Assembly: GCA_045646925.1 (NCBI GenBank)
Contig: JAZRLQ010000001.1
Location: 1-25,898, forward strand
Direction: 5' to 3'
Source: QALR01 sp045646925
Lineage (GTDB): Bacteria > Bacillota > Clostridia > Oscillospirales > CAG-272
DNA: 25,898 bases
This document shows positions 14,312 through 23,409 of this stretch, piece after piece. The stretch's first letter is position 1. Each line of letters starts with the position of its first letter. The notes under the pieces were generated by a model. It made no database searches. It saw only the letters and a program-made list of their open reading frames with translations, and had not been told where the DNA came from. Both the position numbers and the translations under genes were made by a program.

Positions 14312-17227
14312 ATGGTATCGCTTATTTTACTTTGCGTATTCCTTTTTTTCGTAGCATTCAGCGCTTTCGTTGGATTGATCCGCGGCATGAACAAAGCCCT
14401 GATCCGTCTGATCACGTTTGCCTTTGCTATGGTTCTCACGTTTTTCGTGTCCGCACTCGCGACCAATCTGATTGCGGAAAAAGTTTTGATCGAGGGTCAG
14501 ACTCTCGGAAACTACGTTCTCGAGATGATCGAAAGCTCGGACGAGATGGTTGCAGATTTTCTGGCATCCGCGCCTCTTCTTGCTGAGGCTATTCTCGTTG
14601 CTCCCGCATTCGCAATCGGAATCGTTGCTTTCCCCGTGATCTTCTTCCTTCTCAGCTTCATTTCCTGGATCGTATTCCGTTGCATCCAGAAGCCCTTGCG
14701 TAAGAGAATGTTCAACGAACAGTTCCCCAAGACCAAGGAAGAAAAGAAGGAAATGAAAAAGAACAGAAAACCCTTCCTTGTACGTATGGGCAAAAGATTT
14801 GCAGGTATGGGTATCGGCGCTGTGACCGGTGCTTTGATCTTCGGTATGCTTTTCGTTCCCGTTCTCGGTCTCATCAGCGTTCTTCCCGAAAACAACGCTT
14901 TGTATGAAGTGATCGACACGATGGTAGATCAGGATATCCTGGATGCAGATACCGCAAAAATGATCAAAGACGAAATCGCCGTCAGAGATCAGGCTCTTCT
15001 CAAATCCTACAGACTTCTCGGCTTCGGACTTGCCGGCAAGCTTTATCTGTCCTCTGTTTCCAGAATTGAATACGAAGGTCAGAAGACCAACATTCCCGCA
15101 GAATTCGATTCTGTTTTCTCTGTTGCACAGGTTGCGATCGAGGGCGGACTTCTGAAAGCCGTTCTTGATACTGAAAATCCCAAGGCGATCTTCGCCGTTC
15201 TTTCCAATCAGGAATTCGTTGACGAATTGATCGGTGAAATGTTCAAATCCAGACTTTTCTGTGCGGCGATCCCCGAGGTTATGGCGATCGCAATGGAAAG
15301 CGTTGCGATCAGTCTTAATGTTCCCGCAGACAAAAACGCAGTTTATAACAACATGATGGACGATATCGCCGTCAGCGTGAAGGAAGCAGACATCGACTAC
15401 GCAGGCATCAAGGCGTATGAAGACGCGCAGGTTGCCGCAGATTACGTTGCCGCTGACAGCGCAGAAGAACCCGCTATCATGACGAAGGAAGAATATGAAG
15501 CTGAAATTCAGAAGCTCGTAGATCTTACCTTGAAGATTTCCAAGATCATCAATACCGCCGTTTCCGGCAGTAACGAAGAGATCGCAAGTACTCTTGCTGA
15601 CAAGATCGTTCAGAACGTCAAAAACGACGTTGTGGAAAACGGCACCGACCTCTCCGGATTTGACGTTGAATCCGTTGTGACCGCCATTTCCGAAATTTCT
15701 GCTGACGATGTTTCCTCTCAGGAAATTCTCGATCAGCTTACTGACCCCAACAAATTCGAAACCGACGTAACCACCGTCGAAACCATTACCCAGTCTATCC
15801 GCGAATCCGTAGAGAGCGCGGTTGCTGACAAGTCCAAGGCAAGCGAAACCGCAAGCACACTCGCAAGCGTTGTTTCCAACCTCGCAAGCGCAGTTGACGG
15901 CATGATCGATGAAAACGGCAATATCGCAACCGATGAAAACGGTAACGTAGATATTGGCAGCCTCGATTTCTCCAAGATCGCTGACGCAGTTACCACTCTC
16001 CAGAATTCCAACTTGAAGGACGTCGGCTCCTCCATGCTCGACCTCGTCGTTTCCGGCGACCTTGCTGAAAACGAAATCGTTTCCGACGCGATCGGCGCGA
16101 TCAAGGAAAGCTACGATAACGGTGAAGACCTCGGCGGTACTATCAACTCCGCAGGCGCGTTGATCGTTATCGGTACCACGATGGGCAATAACAACGGCGA
16201 AGCATCCAAGGAAAATATCGCAAACTCCTTCAAGGATCTTGTTCAGAATCTCAACGAAACGACGCTGAAGCTTCTGTCCTCCGTTCTTTCCGAAGAAACC
16301 CTTCTTTCCATGGGCGTTGACAAAGAATTCGCTGCAATTGCTTTCGACGTTGTTGACGCGCTTCTCCGTGAATTGATGGAACTCAAGAATTCCGCAAATT
16401 ACGAAGAAGAAGTAAACACCGTTCTTGAAATCTACGACATTATTTCCGCAGGCAATATCGAAGACGAACAGGTTGAAAATCTCGTTCGCCAGATGTTGAA
16501 ATCCCGCGTTATCATGAATACGCTCGAAAGAGTATCCACGGATATTCTCTCCGCAGAGCTTCTGATCTCTCTCGACGTTCCCGCAGAATACGCAGATGAA
16601 ATCTATACTGCTATCTCCGCTTCCATCAACGAAATGATCGCGATCAGAAACGCAAATGCAGAAGCGTATAACGCAGAGATCGATACCTTGGTTTCCGTTT
16701 ACGGCATTCTTGTAAAGGGCGACATGACGGAAGAACAGATCGTAGAGCTTGTTGGCAAAATGATGAAGTCCAACGTCGTTATGAATATTCTCGACAGAGT
16801 ATCCGAAGATATCCTCACTGCAGATCTTCTGATCTCCATGGACGTATCCGAAAAATATGCGGAAGATATCTGCACCGCCATCACCGCTTGCATTGACGAA
16901 ATGCTTGCGATCAGAAACGAAAATGCAGAAAAATACAATGCGGAAATCGATGCGATGGCATCCATGCTGATCACCCTGAAGGACAAGGAACTTACAGATA
17001 AGGAACTTGCAAAGGAATTGATCGACTTCGCAAAGAACTCCGATATGCTCTATAACGTTTTGATGAAGGTTTCCGATTCTATCGTAATTGAGATCGCTGA
17101 AGATGATCTTGACGATATCAAGCAGGGTATCGAAGAATACTACGGTGAAACCGATAAGACTGAAAAGGACCGCGCGATCTTCAATGCAGTTGCAAAGATC
17201 TTCGCAGTAGAAGTTACCCTGCAGTAA
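14312..17227 (+). CDS. CvpA-like membrane protein with a large acidic repetitive C-terminal region
   Basis: The protein has 971 residues. Four hydrophobic segments (about 2-24, 30-52, 92-120, 163-187) resemble the CvpA (colicin V production) family, which is otherwise only about 160-200 residues. The lysine/arginine-rich loop between segments 3 and 4 should be cytoplasmic, which would place residues 190-971 outside the membrane. That region is acidic, helical-looking and has no further membrane segment; residues 651-915 form three tandem repeats of 86-90 residues with a partial fourth. The ATG at 14312 has GGAGG 8 nt upstream, a perfect promoter and its own terminator (17263-17312). Codon choice (GCA/GCT alanine, GAA, AAG) differs from the GCG-rich clpC and comM and suggests high expression. 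Function unknown; an envelope or surface role is inference. Confidence 0.8.
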   Translation: MVSLILLCVFLFFVAFSAFVGLIRGMNKALIRLITFAFAMVLTFFVSALATNLIAEKVLIEGQTLGNYVLEMIESSDEMVADFLASAPLLAEAILVAPAFAIGIVAFPVIFFLLSFISWIVFRCIQKPLRKRMFNEQFPKTKEEKKEMKKNRKPFLVRMGKRFAGMGIGAVTGALIFGMLFVPVLGLISVLPENNALYEVIDTMVDQDILDADTAKMIKDEIAVRDQALLKSYRLLGFGLAGKLYLSSVSRIEYEGQKTNIPAEFDSVFSVAQVAIEGGLLKAVLDTENPKAIFAVLSNQEFVDELIGEMFKSRLFCAAIPEVMAIAMESVAISLNVPADKNAVYNNMMDDIAVSVKEADIDYAGIKAYEDAQVAADYVAADSAEEPAIMTKEEYEAEIQKLVDLTLKISKIINTAVSGSNEEIASTLADKIVQNVKNDVVENGTDLSGFDVESVVTAISEISADDVSSQEILDQLTDPNKFETDVTTVETITQSIRESVESAVADKSKASETASTLASVVSNLASAVDGMIDENGNIATDENGNVDIGSLDFSKIADAVTTLQNSNLKDVGSSMLDLVVSGDLAENEIVSDAIGAIKESYDNGEDLGGTINSAGALIVIGTTMGNNNGEASKENIANSFKDLVQNLNETTLKLLSSVLSEETLLSMGVDKEFAAIAFDVVDALLRELMELKNSANYEEEVNTVLEIYDIISAGNIEDEQVENLVRQMLKSRVIMNTLERVSTDILSAELLISLDVPAEYADEIYTAISASINEMIAIRNANAEAYNAEIDTLVSVYGILVKGDMTEEQIVELVGKMMKSNVVMNILDRVSEDILTADLLISMDVSEKYAEDICTAITACIDEMLAIRNENAEKYNAEIDAMASMLITLKDKELTDKELAKELIDFAKNSDMLYNVLMKVSDSIVIEIAEDDLDDIKQGIEEYYGETDKTEKDRAIFNAVAKIFAVEVTLQ
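16262..17056 (+). repeat. three tandem protein repeats of about 90 residues
   Basis: Units at residues 651-736, 737-825 and 826-915 share the pattern T/I-L-x-R-V-S-x-D-I-L, L-L-I-S-x-D-V, a Y-A-(D/E)-(D/E)-I block, NAEIDxx and a closing VxMN. Units 2 and 3 are also alike in DNA, so the duplication is recent relative to unit 1. A degenerate start of a fourth unit follows (VLMKVSDSIV). Confidence 0.85.
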
Positions 17228-17262
17228 TTCATTGTTTCATCAAAAACTCTTGACGTAAGCTT

Positions 17263-17312
17263 GAGAGCCGACTTGGTTCTGTGTTATGCAGAACGAGGTC
17301 GGCTCTCTTTTT
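17263..17312 (+). terminator. intrinsic terminator of the CvpA-like gene
   Basis: The outer stem GAGAGCCGAC/GTCGGCTCTC and the inner stem GTTCTG/CAGAAC are separated by small 3-nt bulges and followed by TTTTT. Confidence 0.93.
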
Positions 17313-17327
17313 GCATACGAAAATGTC

Positions 17328-17355
17328 TTGCAAAAAAATATATTTCTGTTATAAT
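17328..17355 (+). promoter_or_regulatory. promoter of the GH39-like gene
   Basis: TTGCAA (17328-17333) and TATAAT (17350-17355) with a 16-nt spacer lie about 40 bp before the start codon. Confidence 0.7.
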
Positions 17356-17397
17356 GGAAATAAGAAAGCTTTTCTCTCTTGAAAGGAGAGTGTCATT

Positions 17398-18747
17398 ATG
17401 AAAACGATCCATATCGATTTTTCATCTCATAACGGAAAAATCAAGCCGATGAATGCGGTCAATAACGGTCCCACGGGTATGAGCGAGAGGGGAACCTCCA
17501 ATTTCCTCGATTACAAGGCGCTCGAGATCCCATACGCGCGCAATCACGATGCTTCCTTCTATTACGGCTACGGCGGTGAGCATACGGTCGACGTACACCG
17601 CATTTTCAAAAATTTTGACGCCGATGAAAACGATCCGGCATCCTACGTTTTTGAACCGACCGATATGTATACGAGAAATACGTTTGCGGCAGGAACGAAG
17701 GTCTTTTACCGACTCGGCGCATCCATCGAGCACGGTTATAAATTCGGTACGTATCCGCCCCGCGATTATGCGAAATGGGCGCGTATCTGCGAGCATATCA
17801 TCCGCCATTACAACGAGGGCTGGGCAAACGGATTTCATTACGGGATCGAATACTGGGAGATATGGAACGAGCCCGATTGCCGCAACCACGACGGATCGAA
17901 TCCTTGCTGGCAGGGAACGATGGACGAGTTTATCGATCTGTACGACGTGGCGGCAAATCATCTGAAAAAATGCTTCCCGAATCTCAAGATCGGCGGTCCT
18001 GCATTCACATCGCCCTTTCTGAATGAAGACAGAGAGGCGTTTATGATTGCGGTCAAGGAGAGAAAAATGCCGCTTGATTTCTATTCGTTCCACAGATATA
18101 CGAAAAAGCCGGAGGGCATTGCGGCGGCGGTGCAGGCGGCAAAGGAGACCGTGGAGCGACTCGGACTCGGCAACGTCGAATTGATTCTGAACGAATGGAA
18201 CTACATCCGCGGATGGATGGAGGAGGATTGGCAGTATTCTCTTCGTATGGAAACCTCGTTGAAGGGTTCGTCCTTCGTTGCGGGCTCAATGTTTATGGGG
18301 CAGGCAAGCGAGCTGGATATGCTTATGTATTACGACGCACGTCCGTGCGGTATGTGCGGTCTTTTCGATACCGATTCACTTGCGAGAAGAAAGGGCTACT
18401 ACGTTTTCGATCAGTTCAAGGAGCTGCGCCGATTGGGAACGGCGGTGAATATCTGCGCGCAGACGGAGAATATTTACGCTTGCGCGGCGACCGACGGCAA
18501 AAACGGCGCCGTTATGCTGACACATTTCGATGACGTGGACGAGGCGCCTGCAGAAGACGTATGCTTGCAGATCGAGGGACTCGGCGCGGATGGCGCCGTT
18601 CGCGTGCAATTCTGTCTTTTGGACGGAACACACGATAGCGAGCTTGTGAGAGAGGAGGTCCTGACCGCGAAGGAATTTTCGCTCTATCTTTCCATGAAGC
18701 TATTTGACACTTGTCTTATTCGCTTTGTAAGAGAGGAAGGGCTGTGA
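17398..18747 (+). CDS. GH39-like glycosidase (clan GH-A), cytoplasmic
   Basis: The 449-residue protein has a clan GH-A barrel. The acid/base glutamate is E158 in EIWNEPD and the nucleophile is E266 in LILNEWNY, the spacing and motifs of GH39 (beta-xylosidase and alpha-L-iduronidase family). Residues 40-115 (ALEIPYARNHD, RLGASIEHGYKFG) match GH39-like proteins of Clostridia, and the last 100 residues look like the usual beta-sandwich. It has no signal peptide, so it acts on imported oligosaccharides. The ATG at 17398 follows AAAGGAG by about 9 nt. It overlaps a small membrane-protein gene by one base. The substrate cannot be read from the sequence; uronate genes nearby make a uronic-acid or xylan fragment possible. 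Confidence 0.82.
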   Translation: MKTIHIDFSSHNGKIKPMNAVNNGPTGMSERGTSNFLDYKALEIPYARNHDASFYYGYGGEHTVDVHRIFKNFDADENDPASYVFEPTDMYTRNTFAAGTKVFYRLGASIEHGYKFGTYPPRDYAKWARICEHIIRHYNEGWANGFHYGIEYWEIWNEPDCRNHDGSNPCWQGTMDEFIDLYDVAANHLKKCFPNLKIGGPAFTSPFLNEDREAFMIAVKERKMPLDFYSFHRYTKKPEGIAAAVQAAKETVERLGLGNVELILNEWNYIRGWMEEDWQYSLRMETSLKGSSFVAGSMFMGQASELDMLMYYDARPCGMCGLFDTDSLARRKGYYVFDQFKELRRLGTAVNICAQTENIYACAATDGKNGAVMLTHFDDVDEAPAEDVCLQIEGLGADGAVRVQFCLLDGTHDSELVREEVLTAKEFSLYLSMKLFDTCLIRFVREEGL

Positions 18748-18887
18748 TGTTCGTGCTTTTGTTTGCCGGAGCTCTTGTCCTTTTCACGATCGTCATCGTT
18801 TGGCTATCCGTGGAATTGAAGAGTGTCGGAGGATCGACGGAGGTTACGTTTTCCTGGGATAAGGGATTGAAGTTTAAAAAGAAATAA
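18747..18887 (+). CDS. small single-span membrane protein (46 aa)
   Basis: The ATG shares its A with the TGA of the glycosidase (TGATG), and AGGAAGG lies upstream at a workable distance. The product begins MFVLLFAGALVLFTIVIVW, one clear membrane span (about 2-20), followed by a short polar tail ending KGLKFKKK. It ends seven bases before a strong terminator, so it is the last gene of a two-gene operon. It matches no family I know. The coupled start, ribosome site and compact position argue that it is real. Confidence 0.65.
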   Translation: MFVLLFAGALVLFTIVIVWLSVELKSVGGSTEVTFSWDKGLKFKKK

Positions 18888-18894
18888 AAACAGA

Positions 18895-18929
18895 AGAGCT
18901 TCTTCCGTGAACGGAAGAAGCTCTTTTTT
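18895..18929. terminator. bidirectional terminator between convergent genes
   Basis: A 13-14-bp perfect stem (AGAGCTTCTTCCGT, 18895-18908, against 18911-18924) has a T-run on the plus-strand side (18924-18929) and a T-rich tract on the minus-strand side. It serves both the small membrane-protein gene and the mannosidase gene. Confidence 0.94.
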
Positions 18930-18934
18930 GTATG

Positions 18935-21900
18935 TTATTTAACGGAAATGCGAACGGTCTTGATTTCGAACGCTCTGAAAGTGAGGTCAACGGCATTGCC
19001 GGTGACGTCCAGATCATTCTTCACGTTTTCAAGCATATCGCACGCATACGCCTTGAAATCCTTTGCGAAAGCGACGTTCAGCTTGGTGGAAACGGCTGCT
19101 TTCTTGGATTCGTAGAGACGAACGATGATATCGCCGCTACCGTCTTCTGCCATCTTTACGGTATCAATGATGATATTGTCGTTGTCGATAGAAAGATAGC
19201 TTGCATCCAATGCGCCGCCTGCAACGACTGCGGGCTTGATTCCGAGCTCGTAGCCCTGCTTCACAACGTCTGCGGAAGCGAAATCGCCTTCCCAAGCGGT
19301 GAACGCATAGGTGAAGTTGTGTACGCGGTTATCGGTACGGAGGTCAGGGCAAGCGCCGGAACGGAGAAGTGTCAATTCCATGCTGTTGCCGTTGACGGAG
19401 ATACCGTATTTGCAATCGTTCAGAACTGCCGCGCCGTGCGCATTGTCACGGAGAGCGGAGTAACGATGGTTGCATACCTCGAATCTTTCCTTGTCGTAGA
19501 GTCTGGAGCGGTGCGTGGGACGTTCAACATAGCCGAACTGCATTTCGTTGATTGCATTTTCTGCGTAAACGTCAACGGGGAAGCCGACCTTGAGAAGTCT
19601 GTGGAGTTCCTTCCAGTCAACTTCGGTTTCGAAGTCGATTCTCTTGGAATCCTTTGCGAGACGGATGTACTGCGTGTAGGTGGAATCGAGAAGCTTGCCG
19701 GTAACCTTCAGCACGCCTTCAATGCCATCGGCAATGGCTTCGACCTGAATATCGTAAGCGCCTTCGATTTCCTGATATACGTAGTTGGAGTCGATATCCC
19801 AGCAGTCCCATCTTCTCGGAATATCCTTAAAGAGACGGAAGCGGTTCATCGCGCCTGCGGCAAATTCTCTGCCGCTTTCCTTGAGAATGAAGGAGGTTAC
19901 TTCGCCGCGGTTGTTGATCACAGCCTTGACGAGCGCGTTTTCGAGCGCGTAGCCGTTTTCAAACTTGGTAACGGCAACGTTACCTGCTTCGACGGTCTGC
20001 GCCACCGTTGCGGGAACGAGGGAGATCGCGCCGCAGCTCGGGATGGTAACGAGCGCCTTCAGGCCTTCCGCGGTCTTTTCTACTGCAACGTAGGTGCCGT
20101 CTGCCATAACAGCGCCGTTTTCAAAGCCTTCGGGAAGAGTAACGAGAGTCTTTCTTTCGAAGCCGAGGGAGTTGAATACGGTAACGGCGGTTGCGTTTGC
20201 ATTGCCTTCGAGAAGCTTGTTCTGCGCGGTCTTGAGGAGCGCGCCGGCTTCGGCAATGACCTTGTTATGCAATTTTTCGGCTTCTACGTATACTCTTGCG
20301 ATGGAGGAGCCGGGAAGAATGTCGTGGAACTGGTTGAGAAGAACGTCTTTCCAGAGCGCTTCTGCTTCTGCTGCGGGGTATTCACCACCCGCGAGAGCAG
20401 CGGGAACTGCCCAGAATTCGAGCTCGCGGAGCGCTTCCTCGCTCTTTCTGTTGCCCTTCTTCACGGAAGCCTGAACGGTATAGGTACCTCTGTGCGCAGT
20501 GAAGTAAAGCTCGCCTGTGTAGGTGTTTTTGGGATCGCCCTTCTGCTGCTGCATATCCTCGAAGAACTCTACGGGATCGGCGATCTTGATCTTTACGCCG
20601 CCTTCGAGGTCTTTCTGACGGATCGCGTATTCGACGTGATCTCTGGTAGGACCGCCGCCGCCGTCACCGTAACCGAAGGGATAGAGGAAGGCATCGAGAT
20701 CTCTCGCCTGGCTTCTGTTCTTCCATACGCCGTTGATCTCGATCGGATGCGTGGGATATTCGTACTTGGTGGGAAGGAAGGATACGATCTTCGATCCGTC
20801 CATACCCTGCCAGTTGAAGTAGTGATAGGGGAAGGGTTCGCCCTTGTTGTAAGACCAGAAAATCTTCTGGGTAACGAGATATTTTACGCCGCATTCGTTC
20901 AGAATCTGAGGAAGAGCGGCGGTATAACCGAAGGTGTCGGGGAGCCAGAGAAGCTCGCTGTCAACGTCGAAGACTTCCTAGTAGTAGCGCTTACCGTAAA
21001 CGAGCTGACGTACGAGCGCTTCGCCGCCTGCCATATTGGTGTCGGGCTCTACCCACATGGCGCCGTCTGCGATCCAGCGGCCTTCCTTTGCGGCAGCCTT
21101 AATGCGTTCGAAAAGCTCGGGATAATGTTCGCGAACCATTTCGTAGCAAGCGGGCTGGCTGACGAGGAATTTATAATCGGGATATTCTTCGAGAAGACGG
21201 AGCTGCGCAGCAAAGGTACGAGCAGTCTTGCGGTAGGTTTCCGCGAGAGGCCAGCACCAAGCAAGGTCGAGGTGCGCGTTACCGATCGCATAGAATACGG
21301 GAGTGGACGTACCGTTGATGGCTTCCATTGCGGAACGGAGAGCCTTGCGCGCTTCCACATAAGAAGCGTTTCTCTTTTCTCTGTCCAATTCGAAGTCAAC
21401 GATCAGAGTGAATTCTTCGAGCGCATCGCAGATCTTGGAAGCGCGAAGAGAAGTGTCGTCGAGCGTTTCGAGCAATTTGAAGAGCGTATCCACGTCCATA
21501 TAGAGCTGATATGCGTCTTCGTTCCAAATACCGTAGGTGCATTTGCCGAGAGTTCTGCGCGCGCCTTCCTTCAAAGGATCGATAAACTGTGTTCCTTCGG
21601 GAAGCACGGGGCCCGTGTAACAGCCGCCGCCTGCGGTTGCATAGTAATGACCTGCGTACGTTTCCATCATGATTTCGAAACGATCGCCTGCTTTTGCGTC
21701 TCTGGTCAGATAGTTGTCGACCATATAATGATGATCGTCACTGATCCAGTCAGCGCGGTAGGTACCGAACGCCTGTCCGTTTACGAAGAGAGTGGATTCG
21801 CCGCCGGGCTTCAGATCCATGACGATTCTCTTTCCGTCTACGCCCTCGGGAATGGTGACGGTTCCCTTGAACCAGCAGTATTCCCAGGTTTCGCCCCAGG

Positions 21901-22075
21901 TATAGCCGGGAGTGACGGGTTCGAATTCAGTCTGAAGAGCCTGTTCGGGAGTGAGATATTCTTTGGTTTTGTGAGCGGTCCAGGTGATCTCGCCGATCGG
22001 CTGATACAGTTCCTGTTTCAGTACGTTGATCCAGTTTTGGATACGGACTTTCCACTCAGAATGCATAATATCCAT
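18935..22075 (-). pseudogene. GH38 alpha-mannosidase interrupted by one in-frame TAG
   Basis: Read through, this is a full-length GH38 alpha-mannosidase of about 1046 codons, without a signal peptide. It has an N-terminal beta-rich domain, then zinc-ligand H268 and D270 in NAHLDLAWCWP, WVEPDTN, and the nucleophile D380 in WLPDTFGYTAALP. Codon 366 (20980-20978) is TAG, in GKRYY-TAG-EVFDVDSELLW where relatives usually have lysine or arginine; a single AAG-to-TAG change explains it. The frame is open on both sides and homologous throughout. The 365-residue product would lack the nucleophile, and the next ATG (20803) lies beyond it with no ribosome site, so neither half should be active. Expression signals are excellent: AAGGAGG before ATG 22075 and a perfect promoter. 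A recent nonsense mutation or a sequencing error is likelier than recoding. Confidence 0.85.
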
Positions 22076-22181
22076 GTGTGTTCCTCCTTAAAATTATTCA
22101 TATTATTGAAAAGTCGTTTTCGACGGTGAAAAAACAAAGCGCCGTTCGTTTTTATACCGTGTATTCACTCAATCTGTTTTT

Positions 22182-22210
22182 ATTATATCGTAGAATGAGG
22201 GGATTGTCAA
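22182..22210 (-). promoter_or_regulatory. perfect-consensus promoter of the mannosidase gene
   Basis: On the minus strand TTGACA (22205-22210) and TATAAT (22182-22187) are 17 nt apart. A leader of about 100 nt follows, with a small GTCG-aaaa-CGAC hairpin, before the AAGGAGG site. Confidence 0.93.
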
Positions 22211-22252
22211 CATGATATCAAAAGATAGCGGAATATGAATGTTCCATACAAC

Positions 22253-22277
22253 AAAAAAAGCCCTTCAGGGCTTTTTT
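22253..22277. terminator. intrinsic terminator after apbE (works in both directions)
   Basis: AGCCC-ttca-GGGCT is flanked by an A-run on the left and a T-run on the right, so either strand reads a hairpin followed by Ts. It lies 15 bases beyond the apbE stop. Confidence 0.88.
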
Positions 22278-22292
22278 ATGCCGACAGAGCTG

Positions 22293-23354
22293 TCATTTTT
22301 GAACGGTATACGCGGAAAATCCGTTGGAATATCGTTTTTCGCCGTTTGGCAATATCCACATCGCTTCCACGCCGTCCAGCGATTCGACAAGTGAAAGACC
22401 TTCTTCAAAGGACATACAGAAGAGCGCTGTGGAGAGCGCGTCTCCCTCCGCGGAGTTTTTGCAGATCACGGAGACGGAAAGATAAGCTTCCGATGGAAAA
22501 AGCGTTTCGGGATCGATGATGTGATGATAACGCTTTCCGTCGACGATATAATATCTTTGGTATGAGCCGCTTGTGACGATGGATTCACCCGAAGCACTGA
22601 TATATGCGGCGTAGGTCTCTTCCGAAGATTCGTCCGGATGCTCGATGCCGACGGTCCATTTTTCACCGCCGGCTTTTGCGCCGATCGTGCGGACGTTGCC
22701 GCCGACGTTGATCACGTAACCGCTGATCCCTTTTTCCTCAAGCGCTCTTGCGATCATTTCCACGGCGTATCCCTTTGCGATCGCGCCGACGTCCAACGAC
22801 ATATCGGGATCCGCCAGTGTGACGGTCAGATTCTCTTGATCGATCAGCACGTCTTCGATATTCGTATGAGCGGCGGCTTCGATCAGTAGATCCTGCGGAG
22901 GAAGCGAAGCATTCCATGGCTCGTCGGTGCCTGCCTTACGATAGTCATGCCAGAGAGAAAGCACGCTTCCCATGGCGATATTGACTTTTCCGTCGGTTTT
23001 CTCGTACATCTCTTTCGCGTAGAGAAGAAGGTCGATCGTGCTTTGGTCTACCCGAACCGTTGGATGTACACCGTTTTCAAGCGAATTTACGGTAAATAGA
23101 TTGTTCATGCCCTCGTAACGCTCGTAAATGGTAAAAAGCTTGTGATATTCGTCGAGCATATCAAAAATTTCCGTGCAGACTTCGTCGAATGCTTCCTTGC
23201 TTTCTGCGTATCCCGTGACGGTTGTGACCGTGTCAAAGTAATCAAAGGCATTGCGGGAATATTTTTCTTGCCGTTTACCGCAGGAGGAGAAGATGAGGGT
23301 GCAGAAGATCGCGCTTATGCAAAATAGCCATAAAATAATCGTTCTTTTTTTCAT
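22293..23354 (-). CDS. apbE: ApbE-family FMN transferase, lipoprotein
   Basis: ApbE uses FAD to attach FMN through a phosphoester bond to threonine or serine of extracytoplasmic proteins such as RnfG, RnfD and PplA. The 353-residue protein has a lipoprotein signal (lipobox ending at C25, IFSSC), so it acts outside the membrane. Family motifs are intact: DVGAIAKGYA (188-197), NVGGN (216-220), TSGSYQRYY (261-269), HHIIDP (277-282) and the metal-site block GDALSTALF (304-312). The ATG has AAAGGA about 10 nt upstream. It is the last gene of the rnfB-to-apbE run, and a terminator-like hairpin (23373-23400) lies just before it. Likely targets are the neighbouring lipoprotein and the Rnf flavoproteins. 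FmnB of Listeria is the functional comparison. Confidence 0.96.
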   Translation of the reverse strand: MKKRTIILWLFCISAIFCTLIFSSCGKRQEKYSRNAFDYFDTVTTVTGYAESKEAFDEVCTEIFDMLDEYHKLFTIYERYEGMNNLFTVNSLENGVHPTVRVDQSTIDLLLYAKEMYEKTDGKVNIAMGSVLSLWHDYRKAGTDEPWNASLPPQDLLIEAAAHTNIEDVLIDQENLTVTLADPDMSLDVGAIAKGYAVEMIARALEEKGISGYVINVGGNVRTIGAKAGGEKWTVGIEHPDESSEETYAAYISASGESIVTSGSYQRYYIVDGKRYHHIIDPETLFPSEAYLSVSVICKNSAEGDALSTALFCMSFEEGLSLVESLDGVEAMWILPNGEKRYSNGFSAYTVQK

Positions 23355-23372
23355 TGTGTAAGTCCTTTATTG

Positions 23373-23400
23373 AAAAACGGGAGGTTTTCCTCCCATTTTT
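23373..23400 (-). terminator. terminator-like hairpin inside the operon, before apbE
   Basis: GGGAGG-aaaa-CCTCCC on the minus strand is followed by GTTTTT and preceded by AAAAAT. It sits between the lipoprotein stop and the apbE ribosome site, so it probably lowers apbE expression relative to the upstream genes, or marks an alternative transcript end. Confidence 0.75.
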
Positions 23401-23409
23401 CAGATGTTT

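Noticed and set aside
18935..20803. A separate 622-residue mannosidase-like gene starting at ATG 20803
   Set aside because: The 58 codons between the TAG and this ATG are also homologous and in frame and hold the catalytic nucleophile. There is no ribosome site before 20803. It is the downstream part of one interrupted gene.
20978..20980. General reassignment of TAG to an amino acid in this organism
   Set aside because: clpC ends at a TAG (14109-14111) at the expected length and is followed directly by a terminator, so TAG works as a stop.
18932..22129. A plus-strand open frame of 1065 codons lying opposite the whole mannosidase gene
   Set aside because: It is a shadow of the antisense strand, produced by avoidance of TTA, CTA and TCA codons in the mannosidase. 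It has no family resemblance, ribosome site or promoter, while the minus-strand frame matches GH38 throughout.
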